From Streptomyces longwoodensis (GTDB taxonomy: Bacteria; Actinomycetota; Actinomycetes; Streptomycetales; Streptomycetaceae), in the NCBI RefSeq assembly GCF_001514125.1, contig NZ_KQ948550.1, positions 793,105 through 857,104 on the forward strand: a stretch of 64,000 nucleotides of DNA. The letters are read 5' to 3'. Both the position numbers and the translations under genes were made by a program. The notes under the pieces were generated by a model. That model saw only the letters and a list, made by a program, of their open reading frames with translations. It made no database searches and was not told the DNA's origin. Of the stretch, positions 36,147 through 44,436 are shown piece after piece. Position 1 is the first letter of the stretch, and the number at the start of each line of letters is the position of its first letter.

Positions 36147-37343
36147 ATGACGCATTACATACCGGACCCGGTGGCCGGGATTCTCCTCGTCGCCGTCATC
36201 GCCGCCATTGCGCTCGTGGTACGCCAGCGCAAGGCGGCACGCGCCTTAAGGCAGGAGATCGCCGGCCTCCGTTCCCACTACTCCGAGCTGGAGAACCAGT
36301 ACACCCAGTCGGTGCAGGCGGCGCAGGAGCGCGCCGACGACGCGACCAAGACCGTACTGAAGTCGGCCATGCGGACCCTGCAGGGCCTCGCCGCCGAACA
36401 GCAGTTGATCGTGTCGCGGCTGCAGACCAAGTACGGCGAGTCGGTCATCCTCCAGGACCTCCTGGAGATCGACCACACCAACTCCCAGTTCGGCCGCCGC
36501 GCCCAGTCCATCGCCGTGCTCTGCGACGGCTGGCTCGGCCGGCAGCGCGAGGTGGCCTCGGTCTACGACGTAGTGCGCAGCGCGCAGGGCAGGATCCGCC
36601 ACTACCGGCGGGTGGAGATCCTCTCCCAGGTCGACTTCGGCATCACCAGCCGCGCGGTGGAGCCCGTGGCGCTGGCCCTCGCCGAGCTGCTCGACAACGC
36701 CACCAGCTACTCCAGCCCCGACACGGTCGTGGAGATCAACATCCGCACCGTGCCCAAGGGCATCTGCATCGTCGTCGACGACGCCGGTGTCGGCATGAAC
36801 GACGAGGAGCGCGTCCGCGCCGAGAAGCTGCTGTCCACCGAGCGCGTCTCCGGCGTCGCCGGCCTCGGCAACCCGCCGCAGTTCGGGTTCGCGGTGATCG
36901 GCGTGCTCGCCGAGCGCTTCGGCTTCGAGGTCTCCGTCGACTCCACGTCCCCGTACGGCGGTGTGCGCGCGGTGCTGCTGCTGCCCCACGACCTGCTCAC
37001 CAGCGCGCCCGAACAGCGGGAGCCCGCCCCGGTCCTGCCCGCGGTCGCCACCACGGCGGGCCTCGGCGGTCCCGAGCCGGCCCTGGGCGGCACCACCACC
37101 GCGGACGGCCTGCCCAAGCGGCGCCGCAAGCGCCCCATGGCGGTCGTGCCGAGCACGCCCTCGGCCGCGCCCGCCCCGCCCCCCGCCGCCCCGGCCGGTA
37201 CCTCCCGGCGCAGCGGCGCGGAGTCGGCGGCGATCATGGGTGCCTTCCAGCGGGGTACGCAGTCGGGCCGGGCCACTCCGGCGGAGACCGACATGACGAG
37301 CAGCACCCGTGGTGCGAGCAGTGAAGGGCATGAGATCTCGTGA
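36147..37343 (+). CDS. cvnA: Conservon histidine-kinase-like protein CvnA
   Basis: The 398-residue protein has an N-terminal membrane helix (VAGILLVAVIAAIALVV), a coiled-coil (residues ~30-75), a short dimerisation region without a clear phosphorylated His, a GHKL ATPase with N-box ALAELLDNATSYSSP and G-box VVDDAGVGMN, and a Pro/Ala-rich tail. CvnA proteins head conservons and are thought to sense a signal and act on the small GTPase CvnD. Codon 34 is TTA (36246-36248), a rare codon requiring the bldA tRNA. The GTGA overlap couples it to cvnB. AAGAGAG precedes ATG 36147. Confidence 0.92.
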   Translation: MTHYIPDPVAGILLVAVIAAIALVVRQRKAARALRQEIAGLRSHYSELENQYTQSVQAAQERADDATKTVLKSAMRTLQGLAAEQQLIVSRLQTKYGESVILQDLLEIDHTNSQFGRRAQSIAVLCDGWLGRQREVASVYDVVRSAQGRIRHYRRVEILSQVDFGITSRAVEPVALALAELLDNATSYSSPDTVVEINIRTVPKGICIVVDDAGVGMNDEERVRAEKLLSTERVSGVAGLGNPPQFGFAVIGVLAERFGFEVSVDSTSPYGGVRAVLLLPHDLLTSAPEQREPAPVLPAVATTAGLGGPEPALGGTTTADGLPKRRRKRPMAVVPSTPSAAPAPPPAAPAGTSRRSGAESAAIMGAFQRGTQSGRATPAETDMTSSTRGASSEGHEIS

Positions 37344-37738
37344 ACGATCTGTCATGGATGCTGGACAGCGCCCTGGAGATTCCCGGGGCCCTGCACGCGG
37401 TGCTGATCTCCGCGGACGGCCTGCTGATGGCCCGCACCAAGGATTTCGACAAGGACAACGCCGACCGGGTGGCCGCCGCGATGAGCGGGGTGCAGTCGCT
37501 CAGCCGCTCCCTGGGGTTCTTCTGCGAGGGCGTCAACCAGCAGTGGCGGCAGACGCTCGTGGAGTTCGACGGCGGCTGGGTGTTCCTGATCTCGGCCGGT
37601 GAGGGCGCCTACCTCGGCGTGTCCGCCTCCCCGGACGTCGACATGGCGGACATCACCTTCCGCATGCAGCAGCTCGTCGGCCAGCTCGGCAAGGCGCTCA
37701 CCACGCCGCCGCGCGAGAACCTCGGCGCGCGCTCATGA
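37340..37738 (+). CDS. cvnB: Conservon roadblock/LC7 protein CvnB
   Basis: A 132-residue roadblock/LC7-fold protein: LDSALEIPGALHAVLISADG, then LGFFCEGVNQQWRQTLVEFD and FLISAGEGAYLGV. Roadblock proteins in bacteria pair with Ras-like GTPases and usually stimulate their GTP hydrolysis; here the partner is CvnD three genes on. The GTG start overlaps the cvnA stop by 4 bp, and the stop overlaps the cvnC start (ATGA), so the proteins are probably made in fixed ratio. Confidence 0.93.
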   Translation: MNDLSWMLDSALEIPGALHAVLISADGLLMARTKDFDKDNADRVAAAMSGVQSLSRSLGFFCEGVNQQWRQTLVEFDGGWVFLISAGEGAYLGVSASPDVDMADITFRMQQLVGQLGKALTTPPRENLGARS

Positions 37739-38112
37739 CCGGATACGACGAACTGGAGCCGCAGACGCCCGAATTAGTGCGTCCGTACGTCATCACCAAG
37801 GGGCGCGGGCTGCCCGCCGAGGACCAGCTGTCGCTGATCACCCTGGTCACGGCGACGGCCGACCACCGGCAACGGCCGACCCGTCTGTCACCGGAGGAGC
37901 AGAAACTGCTGGACCTGTGCGCGGCCGGCTACCTCTCGGTCGCCGAGATCGCGGGCCACACCCAGCTGCCGCTCGGCGTGGTGAAGATCCTCCTCGCGGC
38001 CCTCACCGAGGGCGGCTACCTCATCACCCGTCCGCCCGTGCAGCGGGCCCCCCTCGCCGACCGGGACATCCTGGAGGAGGTGCTGAATGGTCTCAGGGCC
38101 AAGTTTGGATGA
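37735..38112 (+). CDS. cvnC: Conservon DUF742 protein CvnC
   Basis: The 125-residue protein is the DUF742 component: VRPYVITKGRGLPAEDQLSL at the N-terminus and a winged-helix-like second half (LDLCAAGYLSVAEIAGHTQL, GVVKILLAALTEGGYLITR). DUF742 proteins accompany CvnA/B/D and may act as adaptor or DNA-binding module. Codon 14 is TTA (37774-37776), the second bldA-dependent codon in the operon. It overlaps cvnB by 4 bp and cvnD by 26 bp. Confidence 0.93.
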   Translation: MTGYDELEPQTPELVRPYVITKGRGLPAEDQLSLITLVTATADHRQRPTRLSPEEQKLLDLCAAGYLSVAEIAGHTQLPLGVVKILLAALTEGGYLITRPPVQRAPLADRDILEEVLNGLRAKFG

Positions 38113-38680
38113 GGCGGCGTACGTCCGCGGCGGCGCCACCCAGACCGCCGTCAAGATCCTCGTGGTGGGCCACTTCGCGGTCGGCAAGACCACGTTCATC
38201 GGGGCGATCTCCGAGATCGAGCCGCTGTCCACCGAGGAGACGATGACCCGGGCCGCCGAGTCCGTCGACGACCTCAAGGGCGTCCAGGGCAAGACCACCA
38301 CCACGGTCGCCATGGACTTCGGCCGGCTCACCATCAGCGACCGCGTCGTGCTCTACCTGTTCGGCACGCCCGGCCAGCAGCGCTTCGTGCAGATGTGGGA
38401 GGACATGGCCCGCGGCGCGCTCGGCGCGCTGGTGCTCGTCGACCCCGAGCGGCTGGCCGACTCCTTCGCCGTGATCGACCTGATCGAGCAGTACGGCCTC
38501 GACTACGCCATCGCCGTCAACCGGTTCGACGGCAGCACGCCCCGCGACGAGTCCGCCCTGCGCGAGGCCCTGGACCTCCTCGACGACACCCCCGTCGTCA
38601 CCTGCGACGCGCGCGACGAGCGGTCCTCCGCCGAGGCACTCATCACCCTCGTCCGCCACCTGCAGGACCGCGCCCACTAG
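38087..38680 (+). CDS. cvnD: Conservon Ras-like GTPase CvnD
   Basis: A 197-residue small GTPase. Walker A/G1 is VVGHFAVGKTTFIG, G3 is LFGTPGQQRFVQMW (the Gln corresponds to the catalytic Gln of Ras-like proteins), and the G4 motif reads NRFD rather than NKxD. It should switch between GDP and GTP states under control of CvnA and CvnB. It begins inside cvnC, and the P450 gene follows 12 bp later, so all five genes form one operon. Confidence 0.93.
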   Translation: MVSGPSLDEAAYVRGGATQTAVKILVVGHFAVGKTTFIGAISEIEPLSTEETMTRAAESVDDLKGVQGKTTTTVAMDFGRLTISDRVVLYLFGTPGQQRFVQMWEDMARGALGALVLVDPERLADSFAVIDLIEQYGLDYAIAVNRFDGSTPRDESALREALDLLDDTPVVTCDARDERSSAEALITLVRHLQDRAH

Positions 38681-38691
38681 GAGCCACCCCC

Positions 38692-40041
38692 TTGGACGAC
38701 CACTCCACCCCCGTGCCCCCGCCGGGGTGCCCGGCGCACCACTCCGGTGCCCGAGTGCCCCTGTACGGGGCCGAGTTCGCCGCGGACCCCCAGGCGTACT
38801 ACGCCTACCTGCGCCACTACGGCCCCACCGCGCCCGTCGAGCTCGCCCCCGGTGTCGAGGCCACCCTCGTCACCGACTACGCGACCGCGCTGCAGTTGCT
38901 GCAGGACTCCGCCTCGTTCCGCAAGGACGCCCGCCGCTGGCGCGCCCTGGGCGAGGGCAAGGTCCCGCCGGACAGCCCGGTCGCGCCCGTGCTGGCGTAC
39001 CGCCCGAACGCCATGTTCAGCGACGGCGCCGAACACCTGAGGCTGCGTCAGGCAATCACCGACAGCATGGCCAAGGTGGACCCCCGCAAGGTCAGCCAGG
39101 CCACCGCGCGCGTCTCCGACTTCCTCATCTCCCAGTTCGGCGGCCGGGGTTCGGCCGACCTGCTGGGCGACTACGCCAAGCAGCTCCCGCTGTTCGTCTT
39201 CAACGAGCTCTTCGGCGTCCCCGCCGACATCGGCGACCGCGTGGTGTTCGGCATCGCCGGCATGTTCGACGGCGTCAACGCCGAGAAGGCGATGGGCGTG
39301 CTGTTCACGGCCGTCGGTGAACTGGTCGCGCTCAAGCGGAGCCGGCCCGGCGACGACGTCACCACCTGGCTGATGCAGCACCCGGCGCAGCTCACCGACG
39401 AGGAGATGGTCCACCAGCTGGCGCTGCTGATGGTGGGCGGCAACGAGCCGCTGCGCAACCTCATCGGCAACACCCTGTACCGGCTGCTCACCCACGACGC
39501 GTACGCCCACCAGGGCGGGCTGATCGACGAGGCGATCGACGACACGCTGTGGGAGAACCCGCCCATGTCCAACCTGGCCCCGCACTACCCGGTGGCCGAC
39601 ATGGAGTTCGGCGGGACCCGGCTGCAGGCCGGCGACCTGCTGCTGGTCAGCTTCGCCGCCGCCAACACCGGTCCGGCGCTGACCGCCGCCCGGCAGGCCG
39701 GCAGCAACCGGGCGCACCTGGCGTGGAGCGCGGGCCCGCACGCCTGCCCCTCCAAGGAGCCCGCCCGGCAGATCACCGTCACCGCGATCGAGAACCTGCT
39801 GAACAAGCTGCCCGACGTGGAGCTCGCGGTGCCCGCGGACAGCCTGACCTGGCGGCCCGGTCCGTTCAACCGCGGACTGGCCACCCTGCCCGCCCGGTTC
39901 ACCCCGGTCGATGTCGCGCGCCGCTCCTCGGCCGCGGCCCCGGACGACACCTCCGCGCGCCAGGAAACGGTCGCCGTGACGGACCGCAAGCCCGAACGCG
40001 GTGGTATGTGGAGCCAGTTCCTCAACTGGCTGACTAGGTGA
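38692..40041 (+). CDS. cvnE: Cytochrome P450 of the conservon (CvnE), CYP157-like, without ExxR
   Basis: A 449-residue P450. The heme-ligand loop is WSAGPHACPSKEPAR with Cys352, deviating from FxxGxxxCxG (Trp for Phe, Pro after Cys). The I-helix reads LMVGGNEPLRNLIG, and the K-helix position that should be ExxR is DTLW (residues 284-287). Loss of ExxR is known for the CYP157 family, which occurs in Streptomyces conservons. It starts at TTG 38692 with AGGAG 8 bp upstream; earlier starts overlap cvnD. The C-terminal ~40 residues are a hydrophilic extension ending MWSQFLNWLTR. Its substrate and redox partners are unknown. Confidence 0.9.
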   Translation: MDDHSTPVPPPGCPAHHSGARVPLYGAEFAADPQAYYAYLRHYGPTAPVELAPGVEATLVTDYATALQLLQDSASFRKDARRWRALGEGKVPPDSPVAPVLAYRPNAMFSDGAEHLRLRQAITDSMAKVDPRKVSQATARVSDFLISQFGGRGSADLLGDYAKQLPLFVFNELFGVPADIGDRVVFGIAGMFDGVNAEKAMGVLFTAVGELVALKRSRPGDDVTTWLMQHPAQLTDEEMVHQLALLMVGGNEPLRNLIGNTLYRLLTHDAYAHQGGLIDEAIDDTLWENPPMSNLAPHYPVADMEFGGTRLQAGDLLLVSFAAANTGPALTAARQAGSNRAHLAWSAGPHACPSKEPARQITVTAIENLLNKLPDVELAVPADSLTWRPGPFNRGLATLPARFTPVDVARRSSAAAPDDTSARQETVAVTDRKPERGGMWSQFLNWLTR

Positions 40042-40097
40042 TTCACGCAACATCCACCAACTCATCACCGTCGCATGACGATTCAACCTCTTGGGTA

Positions 40098-40127
40098 GTG
40101 AGCAACGCGGTCATCCGTGTTGCTCAC
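40098..40127 (+). promoter_or_regulatory. Hairpin between conservon and small ORF/prenyltransferase
   Basis: GTGAGCAACGCGG (40098-40110), TCAT loop, CCGTGTTGCTCAC (40115-40127): 13-bp arms with one G-T pair. It could be the conservon terminator, an attenuator or an operator; it ends 12 bp before the strong ribosome site of the small ORF. Confidence 0.5.
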
Positions 40128-40144
40128 GAGTCGAAGGAGGTGTC

Positions 40145-40270
40145 GTGGACCCCATGTCCACCGATGCCGTTCACCTACCCCGGCCCCTCGTCGTGCTCCC
40201 CCCGATACCCGCCCACGACGGCGGGTATCTTCTTGTCCGGCCGACCGGCCGGCGGTCGGAGGCGTGGTGA
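40145..40270 (+). CDS. Small ORF, 41 residues ending in Trp, coupled to the prenyltransferase
   Basis: AAGGAGGTG, an ideal ribosome site, stands six bases before GTG 40145. The peptide begins MDPMSTDAVHLPRPLVVLPP and ends with the residues RSEAW, Trp being the last residue. Its stop codon overlaps the GTG start of the DMATS-type prenyltransferase (GTGA), so translation is coupled. I recognise no family. The only Trp being C-terminal, next to an indole prenyltransferase, raises the possibility of a precursor peptide that is prenylated; a plain translational-coupling leader is the simpler alternative. The good ribosome site and coupling support expression; the function is speculative. Confidence 0.6.
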   Translation: MDPMSTDAVHLPRPLVVLPPIPAHDGGYLLVRPTGRRSEAW

Positions 40271-41466
40271 GAGCCGGCGGCGACGGCACACCCACGCTCC
40301 CCGAGGCAGCCTCGCTCGGCGGCCACACCGCCCGGCAGCTCCTGCGGCTGTGCGAGGTCGCGGGCCTCGACGGGAGCGACGCCGCCGCCTACGCACGTGT
40401 CCTGCTGGAGGCCCTGGGCCCGGCGGCCGAGCGGCCGCTGGACCTGCCGCCGCCCCACCTTTCCTTCCTCTCCGACGACCACACCCCGGTCGAGTTCTCG
40501 CTGTCCTTCGTGCCGGACGCCGCCCCGACCCTGCGGGTGCTGCTGGAGCCGGGGTGCGGCGCAGGCACCCTGGCCCGCAGCGGCCGCACGGGGCTGCGGT
40601 TCCTGCGGGAGACGGCGCGTCGCTGGGCCTTCCCGACCGACCGGCTCGACGAGCTGGAGGACCTGTTCTTCCCGGCCGAACCCGAGGGACCCCTGGCCCT
40701 GTGGTGCGCGCTCGAGCTGCGGCCCGGCGGCGTGCCCCGGGTGAAGGCGTACCTCAACCCGGCGGCCCGCGGCGCCGACCGCGCCGCCGACACCGTACGG
40801 GAGGCGCTCGTCCGGCTCGGTCACGGCCGGGCGTTCGCCGCGCTGCCCGAGGGCGACCGGCACCTGTTCGTCGCCCTCGACCTCGGGGACTGGGACGCGC
40901 CGCGGGTGAAGGTCTACCTGGCCCACCAGGACCTTTCGGCCCCCGAGGCGGGTGCACTGTGCCGGACCGCCGGGGGACCGCCGGCCGAGGAGACAGAAAC
41001 GTTCTTCCGCATCGCGTCCGGACTCGGCCCCAGGGACGATGCGGACACCGGACCGGGCAGACGGCCCACCCGCCGGCCCGTCCAGTCCTGCCACGCCTTC
41101 ACCGAGACGGCGACCGGACGGCCCAGCGGCTTCACCCTGCACGTGCCGGTCCGGGATTACGCCGCCCACGACGGCGAGGCCCTGGCCCGCGCCTCGGCCC
41201 TGCTGCACCGCCACGGCATCGACGACGGGGTCCTGCACGAGGCCACCCGGGCCCTGACCGCCCGCCGCCCGGAGGACGGCGTGGGCCTCGTCGCCTACCT
41301 GTCCGCCGCCCACCAGGACGGACACCCGCCGCGGGTGACGACGTACCTCTCCTGCGAGGCGTACCACGTCCGTCCCCCGGCCCCTCTGCGGGCGGGGCGA
41401 TCCGTGGCCGCCCGGGTCACCCACCAGGTGCTGTCTCCTCGGTCGGCGGCGGGGTCCGCAGGATGA
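40267..41466 (+). CDS. DMATS-type aromatic (indole) prenyltransferase
   Basis: The 399-residue protein matches the tryptophan dimethylallyltransferase superfamily: TPVEFSLSF (diphosphate and indole binding region), ALWCALELRPGGVPRVKAYL, LDLGDWDAPRVKVYLAH and HPPRVTTYLSCEAYHV, the repeated R-V-K/T-x-Y-L strands lining the ABBA barrel. These enzymes transfer dimethylallyl or longer prenyl groups to tryptophan, indoles or peptides without needing an NDxxD motif. GTG 40267 with GGAGG upstream is chosen because it overlaps the small ORF stop. The neighbours are a conservon P450 on one side and a flavin monooxygenase on the other. Confidence 0.88.
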   Translation: MRAGGDGTPTLPEAASLGGHTARQLLRLCEVAGLDGSDAAAYARVLLEALGPAAERPLDLPPPHLSFLSDDHTPVEFSLSFVPDAAPTLRVLLEPGCGAGTLARSGRTGLRFLRETARRWAFPTDRLDELEDLFFPAEPEGPLALWCALELRPGGVPRVKAYLNPAARGADRAADTVREALVRLGHGRAFAALPEGDRHLFVALDLGDWDAPRVKVYLAHQDLSAPEAGALCRTAGGPPAEETETFFRIASGLGPRDDADTGPGRRPTRRPVQSCHAFTETATGRPSGFTLHVPVRDYAAHDGEALARASALLHRHGIDDGVLHEATRALTARRPEDGVGLVAYLSAAHQDGHPPRVTTYLSCEAYHVRPPAPLRAGRSVAARVTHQVLSPRSAAGSAG

Positions 41467-41482
41467 TTCTCCCGCGACGCCC

Positions 41483-41514
41483 GCCCTGCGACGCCCGCCG
41501 GGCGGGCAGGGCGC
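41483..41514 (+). terminator. Hairpin after the prenyltransferase
   Basis: CGCCCTGC (41483-41490) and GCAGGGCG (41507-41514) with further internal GC pairing, 16 bp after the stop codon. No T-run. Confidence 0.45.
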
Positions 41515-41559
41515 CGCCGCGGACGTGAGCACCACCAGCCCGGCGTACCGCGAACCGGC

Positions 41560-41742
41560 CTACCGAGTGTCGAGCGCCTTGTCGAGGGTGAGGGTCGCGT
41601 CGATCAACGCCAGATGCGTGCAGGCCTGCGGGAATTTGCCCAGTTGGCGGCCGGTCGGGTCGATCTCCTCCGAGAACAGGCCCAGGTGGTTCGCGTACCC
41701 CATCATCTTCTCGAACACCAGCCGTGCCTTCTCCGTCCGCCC
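41560..41742 (-). pseudogene. C-terminal remnant of a GH15 glucoamylase/trehalase-like gene
   Basis: About 60 codons ending at a proper stop read EKARLVFEKMMGYANHLGLF, SEEIDPTGRQLGKFPQACTH and LALIDATLTLDKALDTR, the conserved C-terminus of GH15 family enzymes (~600 residues). Upstream of Arg-Thr-Glu-Lys the similarity ends abruptly and no start or ribosome site exists. This is a deletion relic; the adjacent ~95 bp up to the monooxygenase stop are unexplained. Confidence 0.8.
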
Positions 41743-41839
41743 ACGATCCCCGACAACGCGAACTGGAAGGCCCACAGAACGGTCACGACGAGACACGCCC
41801 GAGCCGCAGCGGGAGACCGCCGGAGCCCCGGCCGCTGTC

Positions 41840-43126
41840 TCACACCTCCCGCAACTCCTGCAGGTACGGTGCGAAGTTGACCTGTATCGACGCGCCTTCG
41901 CGGCTGCCGTACTGGCCGGCGATGCCCCCGAGGTACGTGGCGATCTCCTTGCGCATGACCTCCGGCTCGGGCAGCACCGCCTCGCCCGTCGCCAGCCGCG
42001 CCGCCCAGTCCGCCTGGGCCTCCACGAGCCGGGTGATCGACCCGTGCGGACGGACCAGCCCGATGAAGAACAGCCCCGGGTGGTCGGGCGCGACGACCCG
42101 CTTGTACAGCTCGACCGCGCCCTGGGGGCCGATCGGGCAGCCGTCGGGCAGGAAGGGGAACGCCATGCGGTACCCCGTGCAGTAGACGACGGCGTCGGCG
42201 CGCTCGGAGCTGCCGTCGGTGAAGTGCACGCGGTCGCCGTCGAGCCGGTCGATCGCCGGCCTGGGCACGACACCGCCGTGGCGGATCCGGCTGAGGATGT
42301 CGTCCGAGAGCGTCACGGCCGAGGCGAAGACCGGGTGGTCGGGCTCGGGCAGCCCGTAGTCGGAGAGCTTGCCGCGGGCCACCAGCAGCGCCTGTTCGAG
42401 GAAGCGCCGCTGCTCGGCCAGTGACATGGCGGTCCACCAGGGCGCCTCGGCCACCTCGTCCAGCGGGACGCCGAAGAGCTGCTTGGGCAGGATGTGCAGC
42501 CCGCGGCGCACCGACAGCAGGGTCCGCTCGGCGTACCGGGAGAGGTCCGCGGCGATGTCCACGGCCGAGGCGCCGAGCCCCACGACGACGACCCGCAGGC
42601 CTGCCCAGTCGCTGCCGTCGCGGTAGTCGTAGGCGTGCAGAATCGTTCCCTCGAAGGTCTCGGAACCCGGGGGCAGGGCCGGCAGGAACGGCTCGGTGTT
42701 GTGCCCCGAGGCGACGAGCACCTGGTTGAACACACGAGCCGTGCGCGCGCCGTCCGCCGACCGGCTGACCACCGTCCAGGCGCCGCCGGCCGTCGGCCGC
42801 ACGGACTCCACGGTGGTCTCCAGCTCGATGTCGTCGAGCACGCCGGCCCACTCGGCGTAGGCCCGCAGGTAGGCGGCCATGTCGCTGTGGCGCGGGTAGA
42901 CCGGGTAGGAGGCCGGCATCGGATGGTCGGCGTAACCGGTGAGCTGCTTCGTGGAGTTGAGGTGCAGCGACAGGTAACCCGGGCCGCGCTCACCCGCGCC
43001 GGGCGCCCGCCAGATGCCGCCGACCCCGGCCGACTTCTCCAGGCAGACGAACTCCACGCCCCGCGCCTCGAGGGCGCGTGCCACCGCCAGCCCGGACAGG
43101 CCCGCACCGATGACACACACGCTCAC
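41840..43126 (-). CDS. Flavin-containing monooxygenase (FMO/BVMO-like)
   Basis: The 428-residue class B monooxygenase has the FAD motif [16 protein letters not shown], the FMO fingerprint [14 protein letters not shown] (FxGxxxHxxxY), the NADPH motif [17 protein letters not shown] and the C-terminal [12 protein letters not shown]. It would oxygenate N, S or carbonyl groups with NADPH and O2. GTG 43126 with GGGGGA 5 bp upstream is preferred; GTG 43138 is an alternative with no ribosome site. It faces the prenyltransferase gene; in streptomycetes DMATS prenyltransferases and FMOs are known partners in prenylated indole biosynthesis, usually with a tryptophanase, which is absent here. Confidence 0.9.
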   Translation of the reverse strand: MSVCVIGAGLSGLAVARALEARGVEFVCLEKSAGVGGIWRAPGAGERGPGYLSLHLNSTKQLTGYADHPMPASYPVYPRHSDMAAYLRAYAEWAGVLDDIELETTVESVRPTAGGAWTVVSRSADGARTARVFNQVLVASGHNTEPFLPALPPGSETFEGTILHAYDYRDGSDWAGLRVVVVGLGASAVDIAADLSRYAERTLLSVRRGLHILPKQLFGVPLDEVAEAPWWTAMSLAEQRRFLEQALLVARGKLSDYGLPEPDHPVFASAVTLSDDILSRIRHGGVVPRPAIDRLDGDRVHFTDGSSERADAVVYCTGYRMAFPFLPDGCPIGPQGAVELYKRVVAPDHPGLFFIGLVRPHGSITRLVEAQADWAARLATGEAVLPEPEVMRKEIATYLGGIAGQYGSREGASIQVNFAPYLQELREV

Positions 43127-43376
43127 GGATTCCCCCACAGGAACGACACCGACCTCTCACGCACGGGCAGGCTGCCCATGCGGAACTCCTCGCACTCTCC
43201 CCGCACCGGCGACAAGGATCACAGCGGGACGGTCTTGCGAGAGGGGTGAGGGTATGGCCAAAGCCTCGCGGGACGGGTGGCGCCGGGCAGGGCTGACCTG
43301 CGCCGACCCGGAAAATGCCGGGTGGCCGACCCGTTCGACGCGGCATCATGGGCGGGCCACACCGAGGGGGAGCACC

Positions 43377-44072
43377 ATGTCCGTCACCAACGTCCTGCTG
43401 TCCGGCATCGTCGGCTCGACCGCCTACGGACTCGCCCGCGCGGGCTCCGACGTGGACCGCCTGGGCCTGTTCGCCGCGCCCACCGAGGACCTGCACGGCC
43501 TGCACCGGCCGGCCGAGTCCCACGTCAGCACCGCCCCCGACCGCACCCTGCACGAGGCGGCCAAGTGGTGCCGCCTCGCCCTCGGCGGCAACCCGACGGT
43601 GATGGAACTCATCTGGCTGCCCGACGCGTTGTACGAGGTCCGCACCCCGCTCGGCGACGAACTCATCGGCATCCGCGCGTCCTTCCTGAGCGCCGGCCGG
43701 GTCCGCGACGCCTACCTGGGCTACGCCACCCAGCAGTTCCGCAAGCTCCTCTCGCGCAGCGCCGGTCCGCTCCCGCCGGAGACCCGGGGCCGCACCGCCA
43801 AGCACGCCCGTCACCTCAGGCGGCTGTGCGAGCAGGGCTTCGAGCTGTACCGCACGGGGGAGTTGACCATCCGGGTCGACGACCCGGACGCCTACCACCG
43901 CTTCGGCGAGCAGGTCGCCGCCGACCCCGCGGTCGCCGAGCCGCTGCTCCGACGCTTCGAGGCGGCGTTCGCCGAGACCCGCAGCGCCCTGCCGGACGTC
44001 CCCGACGAGGCCCCGGCGGAGGCGTGGCTGCGCCGGGTGCGCCGCACCTTCTACGCCGCACCGCGCGCCTGA
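43377..44072 (+). CDS. Nucleotidyltransferase-domain protein (pol-beta superfamily, YcgL-like)
   Basis: A 231-residue protein with the minimal nucleotidyltransferase motif GSTAYGLARAGSDVDRLGLF near the N-terminus (GS followed by D-x-D) and a helical C-terminal part (ETRGRTAKHARHLRRLCEQG). Such proteins transfer nucleotides to proteins or small molecules, and many are toxins or antitoxins, but no partner HEPN gene is adjacent. GAGGGGGAG precedes ATG 43377. It is divergent from the monooxygenase with a 250-bp gap. The acceptor is unknown. Confidence 0.82.
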   Translation: MSVTNVLLSGIVGSTAYGLARAGSDVDRLGLFAAPTEDLHGLHRPAESHVSTAPDRTLHEAAKWCRLALGGNPTVMELIWLPDALYEVRTPLGDELIGIRASFLSAGRVRDAYLGYATQQFRKLLSRSAGPLPPETRGRTAKHARHLRRLCEQGFELYRTGELTIRVDDPDAYHRFGEQVAADPAVAEPLLRRFEAAFAETRSALPDVPDEAPAEAWLRRVRRTFYAAPRA

Positions 44073-44436
44073 CGGAGGAAATTCCCGCGCCCCGCCCGCC
44101 CGTTCCTCCCTACACTCACCCCATCGCGCCGCCCACGACCGGGGGCGCGCCGTACCGTGACGAGCGAGGGGAGCCCGGCCATGCGCACGCACCGTGCCGT
44201 CGTCGCTCCCCGTCAGTGGTCCGAGGTGATCCTCGTGTCCTGGGCCGTCCGGTGCCCGCGGCGCGGCCGGCACCGGATGCCCTGACGTACCCCCAGCCCC
44301 CGGACGGGGCCTGCTGCCAACCGACGTGGGCAGGCCGGACGTTCGGCGTGTCGGCGTCCGCCGCACGGCTCGGGACGGTGACGCCGGGGCGCATCGCGCA
44401 GCCCGTTTCCCGGATCACCCCGAAAGGCCGAGGGCC
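44073..44436. other. 364-bp leader upstream of the EF-G paralogue
   Basis: Holds one short ORF with a fair ribosome site (44181-44285) and otherwise no gene, repeat or clear promoter. The length and the short ORF would suit a translation-responsive leader. Confidence 0.5.
44181..44285 (+). CDS. Possible 34-residue leader peptide upstream of the EF-G paralogue
   Basis: ATG 44181 is preceded by GAGGGGAG at 7 bp. The peptide starts [20 protein letters not shown] and is Arg-rich at its end. It matches no family I know. Its position 151 bp before an elongation-factor gene is compatible with a regulatory leader ORF, but a chance ORF is quite possible in this GC-rich DNA. Confidence 0.3.
   Translation: MRTHRAVVAPRQWSEVILVSWAVRCPRRGRHRMP

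Noticed and set aside
43377..44072. Nucleotidyltransferase as half of a MNT/HEPN toxin-antitoxin pair
   Set aside because: No HEPN-domain partner or small co-transcribed gene is adjacent; the protein is longer than minimal MNT antitoxins.
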